A stretch of 64,000 nucleotides of DNA. It comes from Fistulifera solaris. Its lineage: Eukaryota; Bacillariophyta; Bacillariophyceae; Naviculales; Stauroneidaceae. The stretch covers positions 2,418,001 to 2,482,000 of the forward strand of contig AP026123.1 in the NCBI GenBank assembly GCA_030295235.1. Direction: 5' to 3'. The position numbers and the translations under genes were made by a program. Shown here piece after piece: positions 21,978-33,338 of the stretch. The notes under the pieces are model-generated. The model worked only from the letters and a program-made list of their open reading frames with translations. It was not told where the DNA came from and did not search any database. How positions within the stretch are numbered: the first letter of the stretch is position 1; every line of letters starts with the position of its first letter.

Positions 21978-24425
21978 CTAAGATTTTCGCCTCCTCTTCT
22001 TGGCTTCGTGTCCAATTTGCTTCTTGCCCCGTTTCATGCCACCCTGATTGTTTTGGTTGAGACCTTTCTTACCCCGTCCTTTGGAGCGAGCTTCAAAACT
22101 AAACTTGGACATGGTAAAATTCTTCTTGCGCTTTTTTCTCCTCGTTGGTGGATCCTCCCTCGCGTTGTTTGGCTTCGAACTTGGTTCGTCCGGCAATGAC
22201 TTTCTCAAGTCGTTCGGCCTTGCTCTGTCGCTTTCGCCTTGCGTCGGCCATGATATCCTCTGGATTCACGGCTCCGGCAATCTTGATTCGATTCGCTTCG
22301 TCTTCATCTTCGCTGTCGTCACTCAAATCTTCCAAGTCCCGTCCACGTGCCTTGGCTCGTTTGCGGCGTGCCGCTTCGCGAGGGTCTTCCCGGGCGCGTC
22401 GTTCCAGTTCTACCAGTTTGCGCATCTTTTCAAAATCGGAAGCAGTGAAAATGCGCTCCGACGACACTTTCTGCTTCAATAGTTCACGTTCCTTGGGTGT
22501 CATTTTGGAAACATCCGGAACGGCAGAGTCTTCTTCTCCATCTTCTTCTTGTTCCTCTTCGGCGTCGAGATTTACCAGGTGGGAGCCTCGTCGTCATCAA
22601 CTTCCTCCTCCGCCTCATCATCTTCATCAACGTCACTCGCATCCTCGACATCTTGCCATTCCCCAGATACATCATCATCATCATCGTTACCTTCAGAACC
22701 ATCGTCTTCTTCATTCTGGGCTTGCTTCTTTTGCTTTGCTGCTTTCTTTGCCTCGTATTCATATAGTAGTTCGGCACCTTCCACTCCTGAGGCTACTTTC
22801 TTTTCTCCGTATCGAAGCGGTTTGGCACCTGCCTTGTGCAAAGCTGATCCCTTGAGGCCTCGATTTTTGCCCTGAAGCAAACCAGGGTAAACATCTCTGA
22901 CAAAGTTAAGCCACCCTTTTCCAGCAATAGCCACACTGCGATCGCGGTGATTGCCGAATGCTGCCAGGTCTCGAGCAAACGCTTCAATGTCCATGGTTGT
23001 TGAGTTTGTGATGCCATCTACTTCCTCTGTAGAGAGAGATGATGGTACTCTTGTGCAAATGGCTCTGGCGGCGTTGATACCTACGGCCATCTGTTCCTCC
23101 GAGCAACGTTCAGTGATGAAATTGTGCGCAATCGTCTTCAAGATTCCGTGAATTTCGTCAGGTGGGACATTCTCGTGGCATGCCTGTACTGCATAGGCAA
23201 GAATGGCCGTCACATCACGCTGGTGGCCTCCCATGTACTTTTGCAAGAATGAATACAGCGGTAACAAGATCAGCTCGTGATTACCCACCAAGCGGGTCAC
23301 AAAGTTGATCATCAGTAACTTTACTTGGTATTTGTAGGCCGAATTGTTTGACCGCAATTTCTTGAACACGGCTTCAGCAAGACCTTGAGGATCGCGCAAT
23401 AGCTCAATGGCGGGATATAACTTCTTGCACGCTTCAACACCTTTGTCTTTGTCAGGGTTCATATTCATTTCCATCCACTCGTCTTGCATCTCGCGCTTCT
23501 TTTGTGCCTTAACTTTGTTTTTGAGTTGTCGATTCACGTGTCGTTCTCTCGCCGCCGTCTTTTTCGAATGCGAATGATAATCGATGGCGTTCTTTTCACT
23601 CCAGTCTACTTCTTCCTCCGCAGCATCGTCTTCGGCCATTTTTTCCTCAATGTTCAAAAAAAATCGCATCGCCCGACACATAATGGTAACATTGGGCGAC
23701 AAAACTGCTGAAGCAACAATCGCCACAGTCCTCTCTTCCGTCCATATCCGTCTTCTGTACAATTCGCAAACCAAATCGGTGGCTCGTTTCGCGGCAACGT
23801 CCGTGGACGACTCTTCGTCTCCGGACGCGGGCCCTTGGTGTCCACTGATTAGTTTGTGAAGAAAAGTTTGTATCGAGCGATTAATGGTGTCATCGCGCTT
23901 GCCCTTCTTGTTAATGTTACGAATATCATTGACCAGATGATGATACAGCAGTTCTCTTAGTTTCTTGTCAGGGACCACCGCCATGATGCGAAAGAACAGT
24001 TCGAGGATGCGGATTGGCGGTAGTACACCCTTGTTTCTCATGAGAATGAGTGCGGATACGCACGTTTTGCGAACATCACGATGAAGCGCTGTCACAGGTA
24101 AAGAGGAGCTGATCATCACATTATTCTTGTCCTCGGCAGACTGTTCTCCGACCAAAAGCCCGATGAGTAAATTCGCGATATGGTCCGCATGTGTCGTTTT
24201 GTAAGAACTACTCGATACAGCGGCAGCAAATTGGATAAGCTCAATGAGTCGAGCGGACGGCTCCGTAGCGGGCTGCAAAGCAAGAATTCCCAATTCGGAC
24301 TCGAGACGTCGCACTTGAGCCTCAAAGTCTTCCTTGTATCCGGAAGGGTCTCGCTTGCACAAATTCTGCAATTGGGGGAGCTTGAGCGTCACCTCCACGC
24401 GTTTTCCTGTTCCCGATCCTCCCAT
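21978..24425 (-). CDS. SDA1: SDA1 homologue, 60S ribosomal subunit biogenesis/export
   Basis: 815 residues after two compensating repairs, ATG 24425. Nucleolar factor needed for maturation and export of pre-60S ribosomes. N-terminus: LKLPQLQNLCKRDPSGYKED, the typical SDA1 opening. ALHRDVRKTCVSALILMRNK and RAMRFFLNIEEKMAED belong to the NUC130/3NT region, followed by the SDA1 domain: an acidic stretch, then MTPKERELLKQKVSSERIFT. The end reads STNEEKKRKKNFTMSKFSFE then ARSKGRGKKG, a strongly basic tail typical of the family. Frame breaks: a missing base in the GGG run at 22581-22583 (the frame otherwise stops just after APTW) and an extra base in the T6 run at 22132-22137. No introns seen. Confidence 0.93.
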
Positions 24426-24775
24426 ATTTCACTTTGAGCACTAATCTCTGATAAAATGAATAAATTTTAGCGTCTAGGCTTGTAAAGAGGCTGAAGTTCA
24501 CTCTTTGAACAAGCAAAGAACAATAACGTACTCCGTATTTTTTTTTTAGAGACGGCTAGAAAAGAAAAAGGCAGCAAATTTTTTTTGGGTGGCCAGCTAC
24601 GTGTAGGATGGGCGAACGGACGGCCGCTGTTCCCCCATCGTCTATCCTTAACTCTAACAAAATAATCGCCAACCGCACCTCGCATCCTCACTCGTCGAAC
24701 AAATTTTTTTAATAATTTTATCTTTGTAATGCCTACCGTACCTTGACGAACGAAGGAAACTATAATCGCTATCGT
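24426..24775. promoter_or_regulatory. Spacer with poly-T run
   Basis: 350 bases upstream of SDA1 and downstream of the PI4-kinase, both on the minus strand. It carries TACTCCGTA at 24529-24537 followed directly by a T-run to about 24547, a second T-run near 24580, and a third near 24705. No gene is seen. Confidence 0.4.
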
Positions 24776-27700
24776 TTAGGCTGCAATACCTTGAGACATG
24801 TACTGGTAAAGGTCGTACTGACGCGTTCCGTAGGACGTTGTTGCCTGCTTGATTAGATCGAGAGCAAATGCGACAGTTTCTTCTTTCGTTTTGTTCGGAC
24901 AAAAGCGATCCCGTAACTTGTCTAAGAATTCGTTGGTATCCTTTCCCTCAAAACACTTGAAGGTACTATCTTCGCACGTTATTTCAACGATTGTCAGAAA
25001 CGTGTCGCGGTAGGCTTGCAGTGCTAAGAAACCGCAACAAAAGAGAGTGACAAACTCGGAAAATAGAGAGGATCGCAAGCCACCCATGACGTCGAGCATT
25101 TCTTCCGTAAGTTTGAAGGGCGTTGACATTTCGAGACTAAACGAGCCGCCTGGAGCAATTCCGAAGACAAATCCGAAATCAATATGAATAACGTGACCCG
25201 CTGTATCCAACAGAAGATTTCCATTGTGTCGGTCTTTAAACAGGAAGAAGTACGACATTAAAGAATATGCCGCCAGACTACGAACAAAGTTCATTTGTGC
25301 TGATCTGAAGGCTTCACTTGGGTCTGCAGTGAACTCTGTCATTCTTCTGAAATGCTCTCGTAGCCCTCCTTTTCCATAACCTGGTCGTTTCTTTAGGGCG
25401 TCAAAAGACATTGCATTCCGAACCATTTCTATAACACCCGTTGTCCGTCCTGTTGCGAGAATACGGTACGGACTGACCCACAGTTCTAATCCGGCCAAGT
25501 CAAACGCTTCTTGACACAGTTCAATTAGTTGCATGACGAAAGCTTCCTGCCGCAAATCGTCGTTCGACTTGACAATCACACCCAGCAAATCCCATCCAGG
25601 CAAGGTTCCTTCAGGACTAGACGACAGGATCCGTGATTTCTTTTCGGCCCACCTCTCTCCAAACGCAAATCTACCCCAAAACGCGGAATCCTCGTTCAGC
25701 TTATCAACGTTTTCCGAGTCTAGAAGAACAGAATGTCTAATAAAAGCAGCGTCCTTCTTCACCAATTCCAGTAGTTCAGCATTGTTGACCATTCCACCTT
25801 TCCACAGAGTTAAGGCTTTCAAAACAGCGGGTGGAACAGGTCCACAGCCAACAAGCCTTGGGTCAATATCCCCAGCATCAATTGTTGTAACTTCCTCTTC
25901 CTCTGAACCGTCGTTTCCTGGCTCTTCATCGCCGATATTATTACCGGACGCAACTCGATTAAGTGATACGTGCTGCAAAACTTTAGCTGCATCGATTGCG
26001 CTTAGTTTCCCCCTGGGCGACACGAGTTTGAATTAGTAACAACCGTATGGACTCCATCACCTCGTCTTCTTCACATGTCTGAGCAGGTTGGGCATCATCT
26101 TTTGCAATTAGCTGTGGAAGGGATGACTTGTCTTCATCCGAACTACCCTCCTTTTCATTGCGAAGTAGAAGCTCGGTTGCTCGCTTCCGTTCAAGCTCCT
26201 GGAGGCTGCGTTGTATTGATATGGCAGTGCCCGCCGCGATAGAGTTACCTTGCATACCACGCAGCATGATTGCGTTCAAAACATCACGACGGACATCCCC
26301 GGTAGGAGCAAGCGAATTGTGAGAGTCGTCGAAACTTCCCTGCTTCGAATCGAGAAGTCCTCGTGTAGCAGTTTTCTTTCGCGTTGACTTAACCAAATCA
26401 CCAGATTCTTCTCCTTTTATGTCGCTATCTGCGAGGCCGGTTTCATTATCCGCGTTAATTTCTACTTCATCTTCCAATGAAATCTCGTTTAGCGTTGCGG
26501 TGACATCCGCTTCCATGTTGGAGCTCGCTTTGATGTCTGGTAAAACAATGTCTTTCAGTGCCTGTACAGCAACAGAATTTACTATATCCTCAACATCCTT
26601 TCTTGGTGTCCTTGGTCGACTGCCGCTTGCTTCCAACACCGATGTCTTTCTGGTGCCTGCACAGACAAAAGAATGTATTCTGTTAGGTCAGTTGCATCCT
26701 CGTGAATATAATGAAAGACGTGTAAGCAAATTTACCTTTGGGGGTATGGAGATGACTTGCTGACGGACTTTCATCCGTCTCATCGGTCTCTGCCCTTTGA
26801 CGTTCGTGAAAGGGTTCAAGTACGTCGCCACCTTCGCTTTCCTCCGTGCAAGTGTTTGCTTCACTTATATCCTCTTGTTGATAAGCCCTTTGTTTCTCAT
26901 CAAGCTTCTCTTCCTCCTTACTAGCTCCTTCGTCCACGACCTCCATTAACAAAAGTACTGGGGTCCTTTCTTTACTCCGGAAAACATGACCTTCGGTACT
27001 CGGAATTCGCATAACACGGATGTAATCGTCTCTAACTCTATTCAAAGGATCGCCGCCCATGGTACCTGAAGAATTTAGCGATTCCAGCTCTTGCTCCAAA
27101 ATGGAAGCTCTCTCGGAAACATCTTTGTGCCTTAACTTCTCCGCAATATCTGAAAGTCTCCGAGTGAAATTTAGATGACACGAAAAGTAATCAGCATTTT
27201 TAGCAACTCGCAGCTTCTCGAGAACCGCCTCTTCGGGGATTAGTTCATTTTGTGTCCGCAAAAGTAAATCCATGCGTCCTGATCGACACAGTTCGAAGGT
27301 TGGACGCATCCGCATCTCCTGAATCTGTTGCATGCGCTCTTGGAGCAGCTGCACCTGATGGCCTGTAGGGGACAACATGTTGCGTAACGATACAGATCCA
27401 CCACCCCAGCAGCCTTCGAAATCAAACAGAACTGATTCAAGCTCACAAACAAAACGTAACACGGCATGCCTTCGTCGTCGACACGACGTCGAACACGAGG
27501 GATTGCCAAGCGATTCTTCTAAATCAGCAGTATGACTCCAAACAAGATCCAGTGCCAAATGTACTGAATAGCGACATGACACCGTAATTAAGAAGTCCTC
27601 ATATAATTCGATGCGCCGGGCTTCAGCAATGTTGGCGGCCGGTAGCATCCGTAAATGTATTTGACATATTTGAGGCCAGTAAAAGCCGACGGTCGACGTT

Positions 27701-29052
27701 TCACCCTCTTCGCATAGTTCCAACAGGAAGTCTAATATACAGATCAAAATATCATCCTGGGCGCTACCCCGTCGAGATGGTGATGACAACGCGCTTTCGA
27801 GCAGCAACTTCATAGCACAACCCAAGTCGCCTGAAACTCGAAAGGCCTGCTTCTTCAACGCTGCAACACTTTCATGCGACTCTTTCCGTTTCTTCGTCTT
27901 CTCATCCAATTGCTCCAGGAAATCTGGAGCACCTATTACGCCGTCTTCTAAATTTTTGCAAAGCGATTCTAGAAAAGGCGATGCCGTAGCCAAGCGACCA
28001 AACTCTAAAGGGTCTCGGACGACTTCTAGCAAGGCCACCGTCGACGCGGAATTAGGCGGTAAATGAATCCATGATTGTTTCATATTGGGCGAATCTTCCA
28101 CGGATTGCCATGAATCGGGAGGAGAGGGTGTCCCATCCGTGTCACGATCCACCTGCGACCACGATTCCGTCGACCCAGAATTATCCTTTGTATCTTCTTC
28201 TATCGGCTCCTCTGAGCCGTCGTTTTCCGATAAATCCGATTTCATTTGCGGCTCCGACGCGAGAACTGTCTTCCAACACAACTCCCTCGCCTTTTCCAGT
28301 ACTCGCTGTTCGTGCTGCGCTGCTTGTAACAGTAATTTGTAAAATTCAACATGCTGTAGCAGCCCTTGCGCTGTCGCACAATCTTCACACAAATCAACTT
28401 TCCCTTCGTAACCATATTGCGTCATGGGTGCGACATTCGATCCAATGGATTTGGTACCGACGAGGTTGATGCTCGCGATCGAGCTCGAATTGGTTTTCAC
28501 GGGAGACGCCACCGGAGGTTTTCCACCCTCGACGGCACCACACGAGACGCAGTAGCTGCGGTTCGAGCGCACAAACCGCTTGATTTGTGCTTGTGGTTCA
28601 GGTGGAAGAAGCGTCGGTTCGGATATAAAGTCACCCAAGGAAAGTTCCAGACCGGCTTGAAATGCGGCGAGCCACACGTTCCGGCATTCTTTCGATGTGG
28701 CCTGGCAAAGGAGGTGCGTGCCTTGATTCGAGACCAGTCGGAAGGAAATTTCGTAGGTGTCTTTGATCGATGCCGAGGCTCCCACGACATAGAATACCAC
28801 ATTCGGAGGGTCTCTTCGGCTCCATACTAGCTGACTTTCGTAGCATTCGAGTCGACAACCCACAAGAATACAGTAATCGCAACTTCGTGCTTCGGGTGAG
28901 GCACTTGACGATACCGAAATAGATAGCGAATTCAAAGAGGCACCGAGTTCAGAGGAAGATCCAGAGACAGGCTCTTTTTGTCGCCATAATGTCCCGGAAC
29001 AGACACCGTCTTTCCGAGTTGCCGAGTAATAAGAGGATGAAATGACGTTCAT
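24776..29052 (-). CDS. Phosphatidylinositol 4-kinase with N-terminal PH domain
   Basis: 1,398 residues: exon 1 29052-26736, 79-nt GT-AG intron 26657-26735, exon 2 26656-24776. Makes PI4P on Golgi or plasma membrane. Residues about 55-140 form a PH domain (CDYCILVGCRLECYESQLVW ... ECRNVWLAAFQAGLE). A paired-Cys segment (CVSCGAVEG, later CEDCA) follows, then a helical region resembling the lipid-kinase accessory domain. The C-terminal kinase has GWDLLGVIVKSNDDLRQEAF, the catalytic loop FKDRHNGNLLLD and the DFG equivalent HIDFGFVFG, as in type III PI4K-beta. An extra G in the C5 run (plus strand) at 26009-26013 splits the frame just before the kinase. A PH domain fused to a PI4K-beta-like kinase differs from the animal enzyme. 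Confidence 0.9.
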
Positions 29053-29768
29053 CGTCTTTCAGATTTTTTGTGTGCGTGATCGAAATATTTTTGCTGCACC
29101 GCGAGTCTTTCGCGGTCTCGCTTGCAAAAGAAATGAAAATGCAAGTCTAGGGAATAAATTGTTAGAGTGGACGAGATCACACAAGCTGTTGTTTGGCAAA
29201 GCAAGACGTCGCTTTAGTTTCTACAAGTACCTTGTACCATGGTCATCACATCGTTGCGAAATGCAAAACGCTCATCAAAAAGTATTATACTATTTACTCT
29301 ATTGTACTCGACAACGTTGTCTGGTTTGAAGTAGCGACCGGTACTGCATTCTTGCGCACAGAAGGACAGACCTACTCATTTTCACGACTCGACTCGACGA
29401 CTCCTTTCTACTCCGTACCCTGGTAAGGTCTTACCAGGTAATCCGCGTAATCCGTAAGGCGAAAGTGAAAATGTCAAAGCTAGGGCTTGCCAACATAGAT
29501 CAAAGAAGATAAATCGAAAATTAGTCACTTGTCTGTGCTTTTAGCCAGGGTGTGGGAAACATGATTATTCTAAGACAACATGGCTGAAGACCTGAAAATA
29601 TACAACAATCAAAGACTGTTTAAAAAGCTCGGTTACTTCAGGTCATAACAATGTTAAAACGTAATTTAACTACAGCAGAATGATGTATTGAATGACAGAG
29701 GCCTCAAGCCTCGACTGGGCTTGAATGGTATCGTAAAATTAAGGTCGGAGACCTCGCCAGCAAAACGT
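29053..29768. other. Spacer without recognised gene
   Basis: 716 bases upstream of the PI4-kinase and downstream of the MYND-RING gene, both on the minus strand. It includes TACTCCGTA at 29409-29417, near a run of CGACTC repeats at 29385-29400. No coding or RNA feature is supported. Confidence 0.4.
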
Positions 29769-30937
29769 CTATACGGCGTTGATCTCTTCCCATAATTCCC
29801 AGCTCTTTTTCTTGTTTTCGTCGTCCCAAGGCGACTCATACAGAATGGCCTTGGCGGCTAGCGTCCGCGCTTCCTCCATATGTCCGATGCCTTTATAAGC
29901 ACGGGCCAACGTATGATGGGCACCCGGATCCGTTCTTAACCCTTTGAGTGTTGCCTCTCCAAGCGAAATGGCCAGATCATAATTTTTCATATTGTAGGCA
30001 CAAATCTGGAAATTGTGAAAGAGTTCACGTTGCTGACATCTCGGGGCCCACTTGAAACCCTTCATGAAGAAAAAGATACGTATCTGCCGCAGCTTGCCAG
30101 TTTTCTAGCTTCATTTGCAAATCGGCAATTTGCATATGCAATTGAACCAAAGCCTCCTTACGAAGAACAGCACCCGGTTTCCCAAGATTATGCTTCTTCA
30201 CTTCCTCGTTGAAGTTCAGGTTCATGGCTCTACATCTCATCATGATCGCTTCAATCTTTGCACCTTTCTCTGCCATTTCGGTCCATCCCGGAAGGACTTC
30301 TTGTAATTCTTGCAAGGCAACCTTACTTTTACCTCGCAAACTGAGAAGGCTGGCTCGATCGTGCGTAAAGACAATCTTCATATTGGGCCCGCCGTTGTCG
30401 CACACTTTTTGAACATCCGCCAGCGCTTGATCCAACAACTGGTGCTGTTCTTCGACCGGCAAGTCACCCCGCTGTACGCGAGCGGCAATCAAGCTGACTT
30501 TGGCTGCCATGGACTGCGAAAGATCCGGAATTTCTGAGCGACAGTAGGGACAATTCGCTCCGCCGGAAGTTCGACTGAATGTCTGATAACGGATGAGACA
30601 GGCATAACAGAACGCGTGTTTGCAGTTGTTGAAAACAATGGGATCAACAATCGTCTCTTCCAAACAGATTCCACACGGCCCAGCCGTCTCCGCGTTCCCC
30701 CTGCGAAATACCCGTAATATCATCCATCTGATTCAAATCATCGACTACTGCCGTCAACCGCTTCATCTTTTCTACCGAATGACAGACAACTTTGTGTCGT
30801 TTCCATGCCGCTTTTTGGCAGTCGCGGCTGCAGTAATAGACCGTTTTACAGTTCGAACACCGCTGGGCCGGATGTTGTTGTCCGCAGTGTTCGGCGTCGC
30901 ACGTAATGTAACGTCGTAATGTGTTCTCGTCTTCCAT
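29769..30937 (-). CDS. MYND-RING-TPR protein, putative E3 ligase
   Basis: 388 residues after removing two surplus bases, ATG 30937. N-terminal MYND zinc finger: CDAEHCGQQHPAQRCSNCKT, then VYYCSRDCQKAAWKRHKVVC. A RING finger follows at about residue 82: CGICLEETIVDPIVFNNCKH, then AFCYACLIRYQ and CPYCRSEIPDL. The C-terminal 250 residues are helix pairs of TPR type, e.g. LHMQIADLQMKLENWQAAAD and AHHTLARAYKGIGHMEEART. RING domains recruit ubiquitin E2 enzymes; MYND and TPR bind partner proteins, so this is probably a substrate-specific E3, which is inference. Extra bases: C5 run at 30697-30701 between MYND and RING, and G4 run at 30043-30046 in the TPR part. Confidence 0.85.
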
Positions 30938-32322
30938 AATTTATTTTTGGTCGAGGGTCTGGTGGGAATCCGAGGATACGATGCTTGTTTGTTTGCTCTT
31001 TTCAAAAGAAAAAATGCAGCGTTATGGTTATTCGTCAACAATGAAAAGAAAATTCGTAAGATGATAGGTCTAGCTTGACAGATAGTTGGATCACTCACGA
31101 CTCGTTTTTGAGTCGCGGTCATTTGGTTTTTCCGCAAGACAACGCTGTGACACAACCAGTATGTCTAACACGGATTGAGGATTTTGATTCGGGAGTATCG
31201 CAGTTTCACGGCGTAGATAAACGAGCTTTCTAATATAATTTTGATCTGTCTTTGCCTTGTTCGTTTATTCGTTTACCGCCTTGTGTTTCTCCCCTGCGCG
31301 TTGGAGGAGCACTTGTTGACCGATTGTAAACACTATACCCCTCCTGGATAGTCTGCTGAAGTGTAGGGTCGCGCCTACTTTTCCTCCGTTCGATTGTTGT
31401 CGTCTCTCCCGTCCGGTCGAGGGTGACTAACGATTACAACAGAGGTGCAAATCCTTTCGAGTAATTGTCATAGCTAGTTGCATGCAGAAAACAAAAAAGC
31501 AGAGGCAGAGAGAAAACGACAAGGCGGAATAATAAGCACGAATGTCAGAGTGTCGTTTCGGTTTTTTACTATCCGAAAAAGTGAAACGTTTCGTTTTGGT
31601 GTACCGGCTCGATGATGAAGGGGGGGGTTTGGGGGGTGAGGTTTTTGAAGTCATCATTATTTTTCAGGCTATTTTTAGGCTATTTACTATAGTTCAGAAG
31701 GTACTAAAAAAAATCGGGCAAGGTTTTTTCGACTACTTAGAAGAAGTATAGTCAATTGCGGTCATTTTTAAGAAGATTACTATTTTGTATTAAAATAGAC
31801 AGCTAAATTATTTGAAAGAACAAGAAACAGCCTATCTAGTATCGTCTTAATTTGATCATGACAGCGTAGAAACATGTAGTGTCTGATGAAAAGTAGCCTA
31901 TAGCTTCTAACTTTATATGCCGTATTGTAAAGGAGATGTTAGCAATGACTATTTCTATTTAATAAATACAATATAAATTTAGCCTATTTCCTACTGAGTT
32001 TTGTTTCTTTCTTCTTTGCGGCTTCCGTGATCCGTGATCCATGCGATCTTCACATTCATTTCGATGTTCTCTGGTTTTTGTTTTTTCGCCGCAACCGTCG
32101 TGTATCGTGTTCATGCCGTAACATCATTGCATGTGATCCGGAATCGTGCGTTCGCTTTCATCTATTCATGCCGTAACATCATTGCATGTGATCCGGAATC
32201 GTGCGATAACTTCGATTTCAACGTTTTTGGATTTAGACCGCGAGTATTATGATCAGCTCTACCAAGAAAAATAGAATCCGAGAAGCGGTAAGACGAAGCG
32301 CGCGAAGTCTCTGTTTGTAGAT
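30938..32322. other. AT-rich spacer with stem-loop
   Basis: About 1.4 kb with no supported gene. Near 31089-31110 is a perfect hairpin, CGACTC-GTTTTT-GAGTCG, related to the stem-loop at 15222. A G-run (31621-31626) and several TAGGCTA/TAGCCTA words occur around 31670-31985. The region from 31740 to 32000 is strongly AT-rich. It grades into repeated DNA and the Helitron-like fossil. Confidence 0.4.
32110..32205 (+). repeat. 41-bp direct repeat, two copies
   Basis: A 41-base segment starting TTCATGCCGTAACATC and ending CCGGAATCGTGCG is present at 32110-32150 and identically at 32165-32205, 55 bases apart. A weaker third version (TGATCCGTGATCCATGCG) lies just upstream near 32028-32045. It borders the mobile-element fossil. 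Confidence 0.8.
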
Positions 32323-33091
32323 ATGGATGGTGCGTCTGTGGTTGCTAAAAGAAAGCGTGCTGCATTTGCAACACGCAACTAGATCATCGAAATGCAGCTA
32401 CGATATCTTTGAAGGCCTTATCAGAAAGGAATTGGTTTACGCCTGATTCTTCGTTAGATGTACCAGTTCCATTTTTCAAGAGAGAGTATCAGGTTCCTGC
32501 AGATATTACGTCAAGACTATCTACGGAAGAAAGAAGGTTACTATCTAAAGTTATTATATCCCCACGAACGTGCTTTGAAAGGAAAAATCAATCTTTAAAT
32601 CTATCAATATGTAATTCATGTCATAAGTCAAAAGTAAAGCCACAAAAATCAATTGTCAATATTCCCATCGGAAGAGAGCCCGAGAAGTAAAGCCACAAAA
32701 ATCAATTGTCAATATTCCCATCGGAAGAGAGCCCGAGATTTTAGCTTCGTTAAATGATGTTGAGCTTGCTTTAATCACCATGGGAAGAGTTTCACGACAT
32801 ATCTTTACGATTTATGGTGGTGCTCATAAGTCGATGAAGACGTGGCATAAGATGTATGTCAATGATGTTAGTCATACAATTGCGGCGCTGAATACGTTAG
32901 AAGTTGCTATCGCAAGACCTACTATTTTCTGTGTCCTGTCGGGCCCGTTTACTCCTCAACAAAAAGCGAAAGCTTTGAGGATCGTCGCGATTCATTCACG
33001 ATCAACAATCATTCACGGATTCACTTTTACGCCTCATACTAGGCGCAAGCCCACAATCGTACAAAGTGTTTCATTAATTATCCAAGACTGA
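32323..33091 (+). pseudogene. Helitron-like DUF6570 fragment (decayed)
   Basis: ATG 32323 opens RKRAAFATRN, which reaches a TAG. The other frame continues as DHRNAATISLKALSERNWFT, then RLSTEERRLLSKVIISPRTC, LSICNSCHKSKVKPQKSIVN and IPIGREP. After a tandem duplication it resumes as ILASLNDVELALITMGRVSR, HIFTIYGGAHKSMKTWHKMY, then IFCVLSGPFTPQQKAKALR. The C-x2-C, LANGL-like/LNDVE..LI, strand-and-G-G and TGP-like blocks match DUF6570, the region just upstream of the rolling-circle and helicase domains in Helitron proteins. A single base loss, a 53-bp duplication and the absence of the rest of the transposase show it is dead. The family call is from memory of the pattern. Confidence 0.5.
32632..32737 (+). 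repeat. 53-bp perfect tandem duplication
   Basis: Units 32632-32684 and 32685-32737 are identical, starting AAGTAAAGCCACAAAAATC. Because 53 is not a multiple of three, the second copy throws the DUF6570 frame into a stop right at the junction. Deleting one unit restores continuous coding (REP then ILASLND). Perfect identity implies a recent event. Confidence 0.9.
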
Positions 33092-33338
33092 CTTTCTGTC
33101 ACGTGTCATTACGGTACTGCTTGTGCAAGGAAACCTACATTTGATGCTATAGTAAAAACGGATGCGTCTTTTGACAACAAAACGCATGCGACGTTTTTCA
33201 ACATTGTTATGATGCTGTCATAACTAGCAATGAATTGAACTTTGTTGTTACCCTTGTTCATTATTACAATTATCATTATCAACAACGTTAAAGAGAGTTT
33301 GTCTGCAGGGACTGGACTGATTATGAACACGACGAGTG

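Noticed and set aside
22145-22875. Long plus-strand frames opposite SDA1
   Set aside because: They are Ser/His/Leu-rich complements of the acidic, Lys/Asp-rich SDA1 coding strand, a known antisense artefact.
30489-30674. Minus-strand short frame over the RING region as a distinct gene
   Set aside because: It is a shifted reading of the RING finger; the Cys/His spacing is correct only in the chosen frame.
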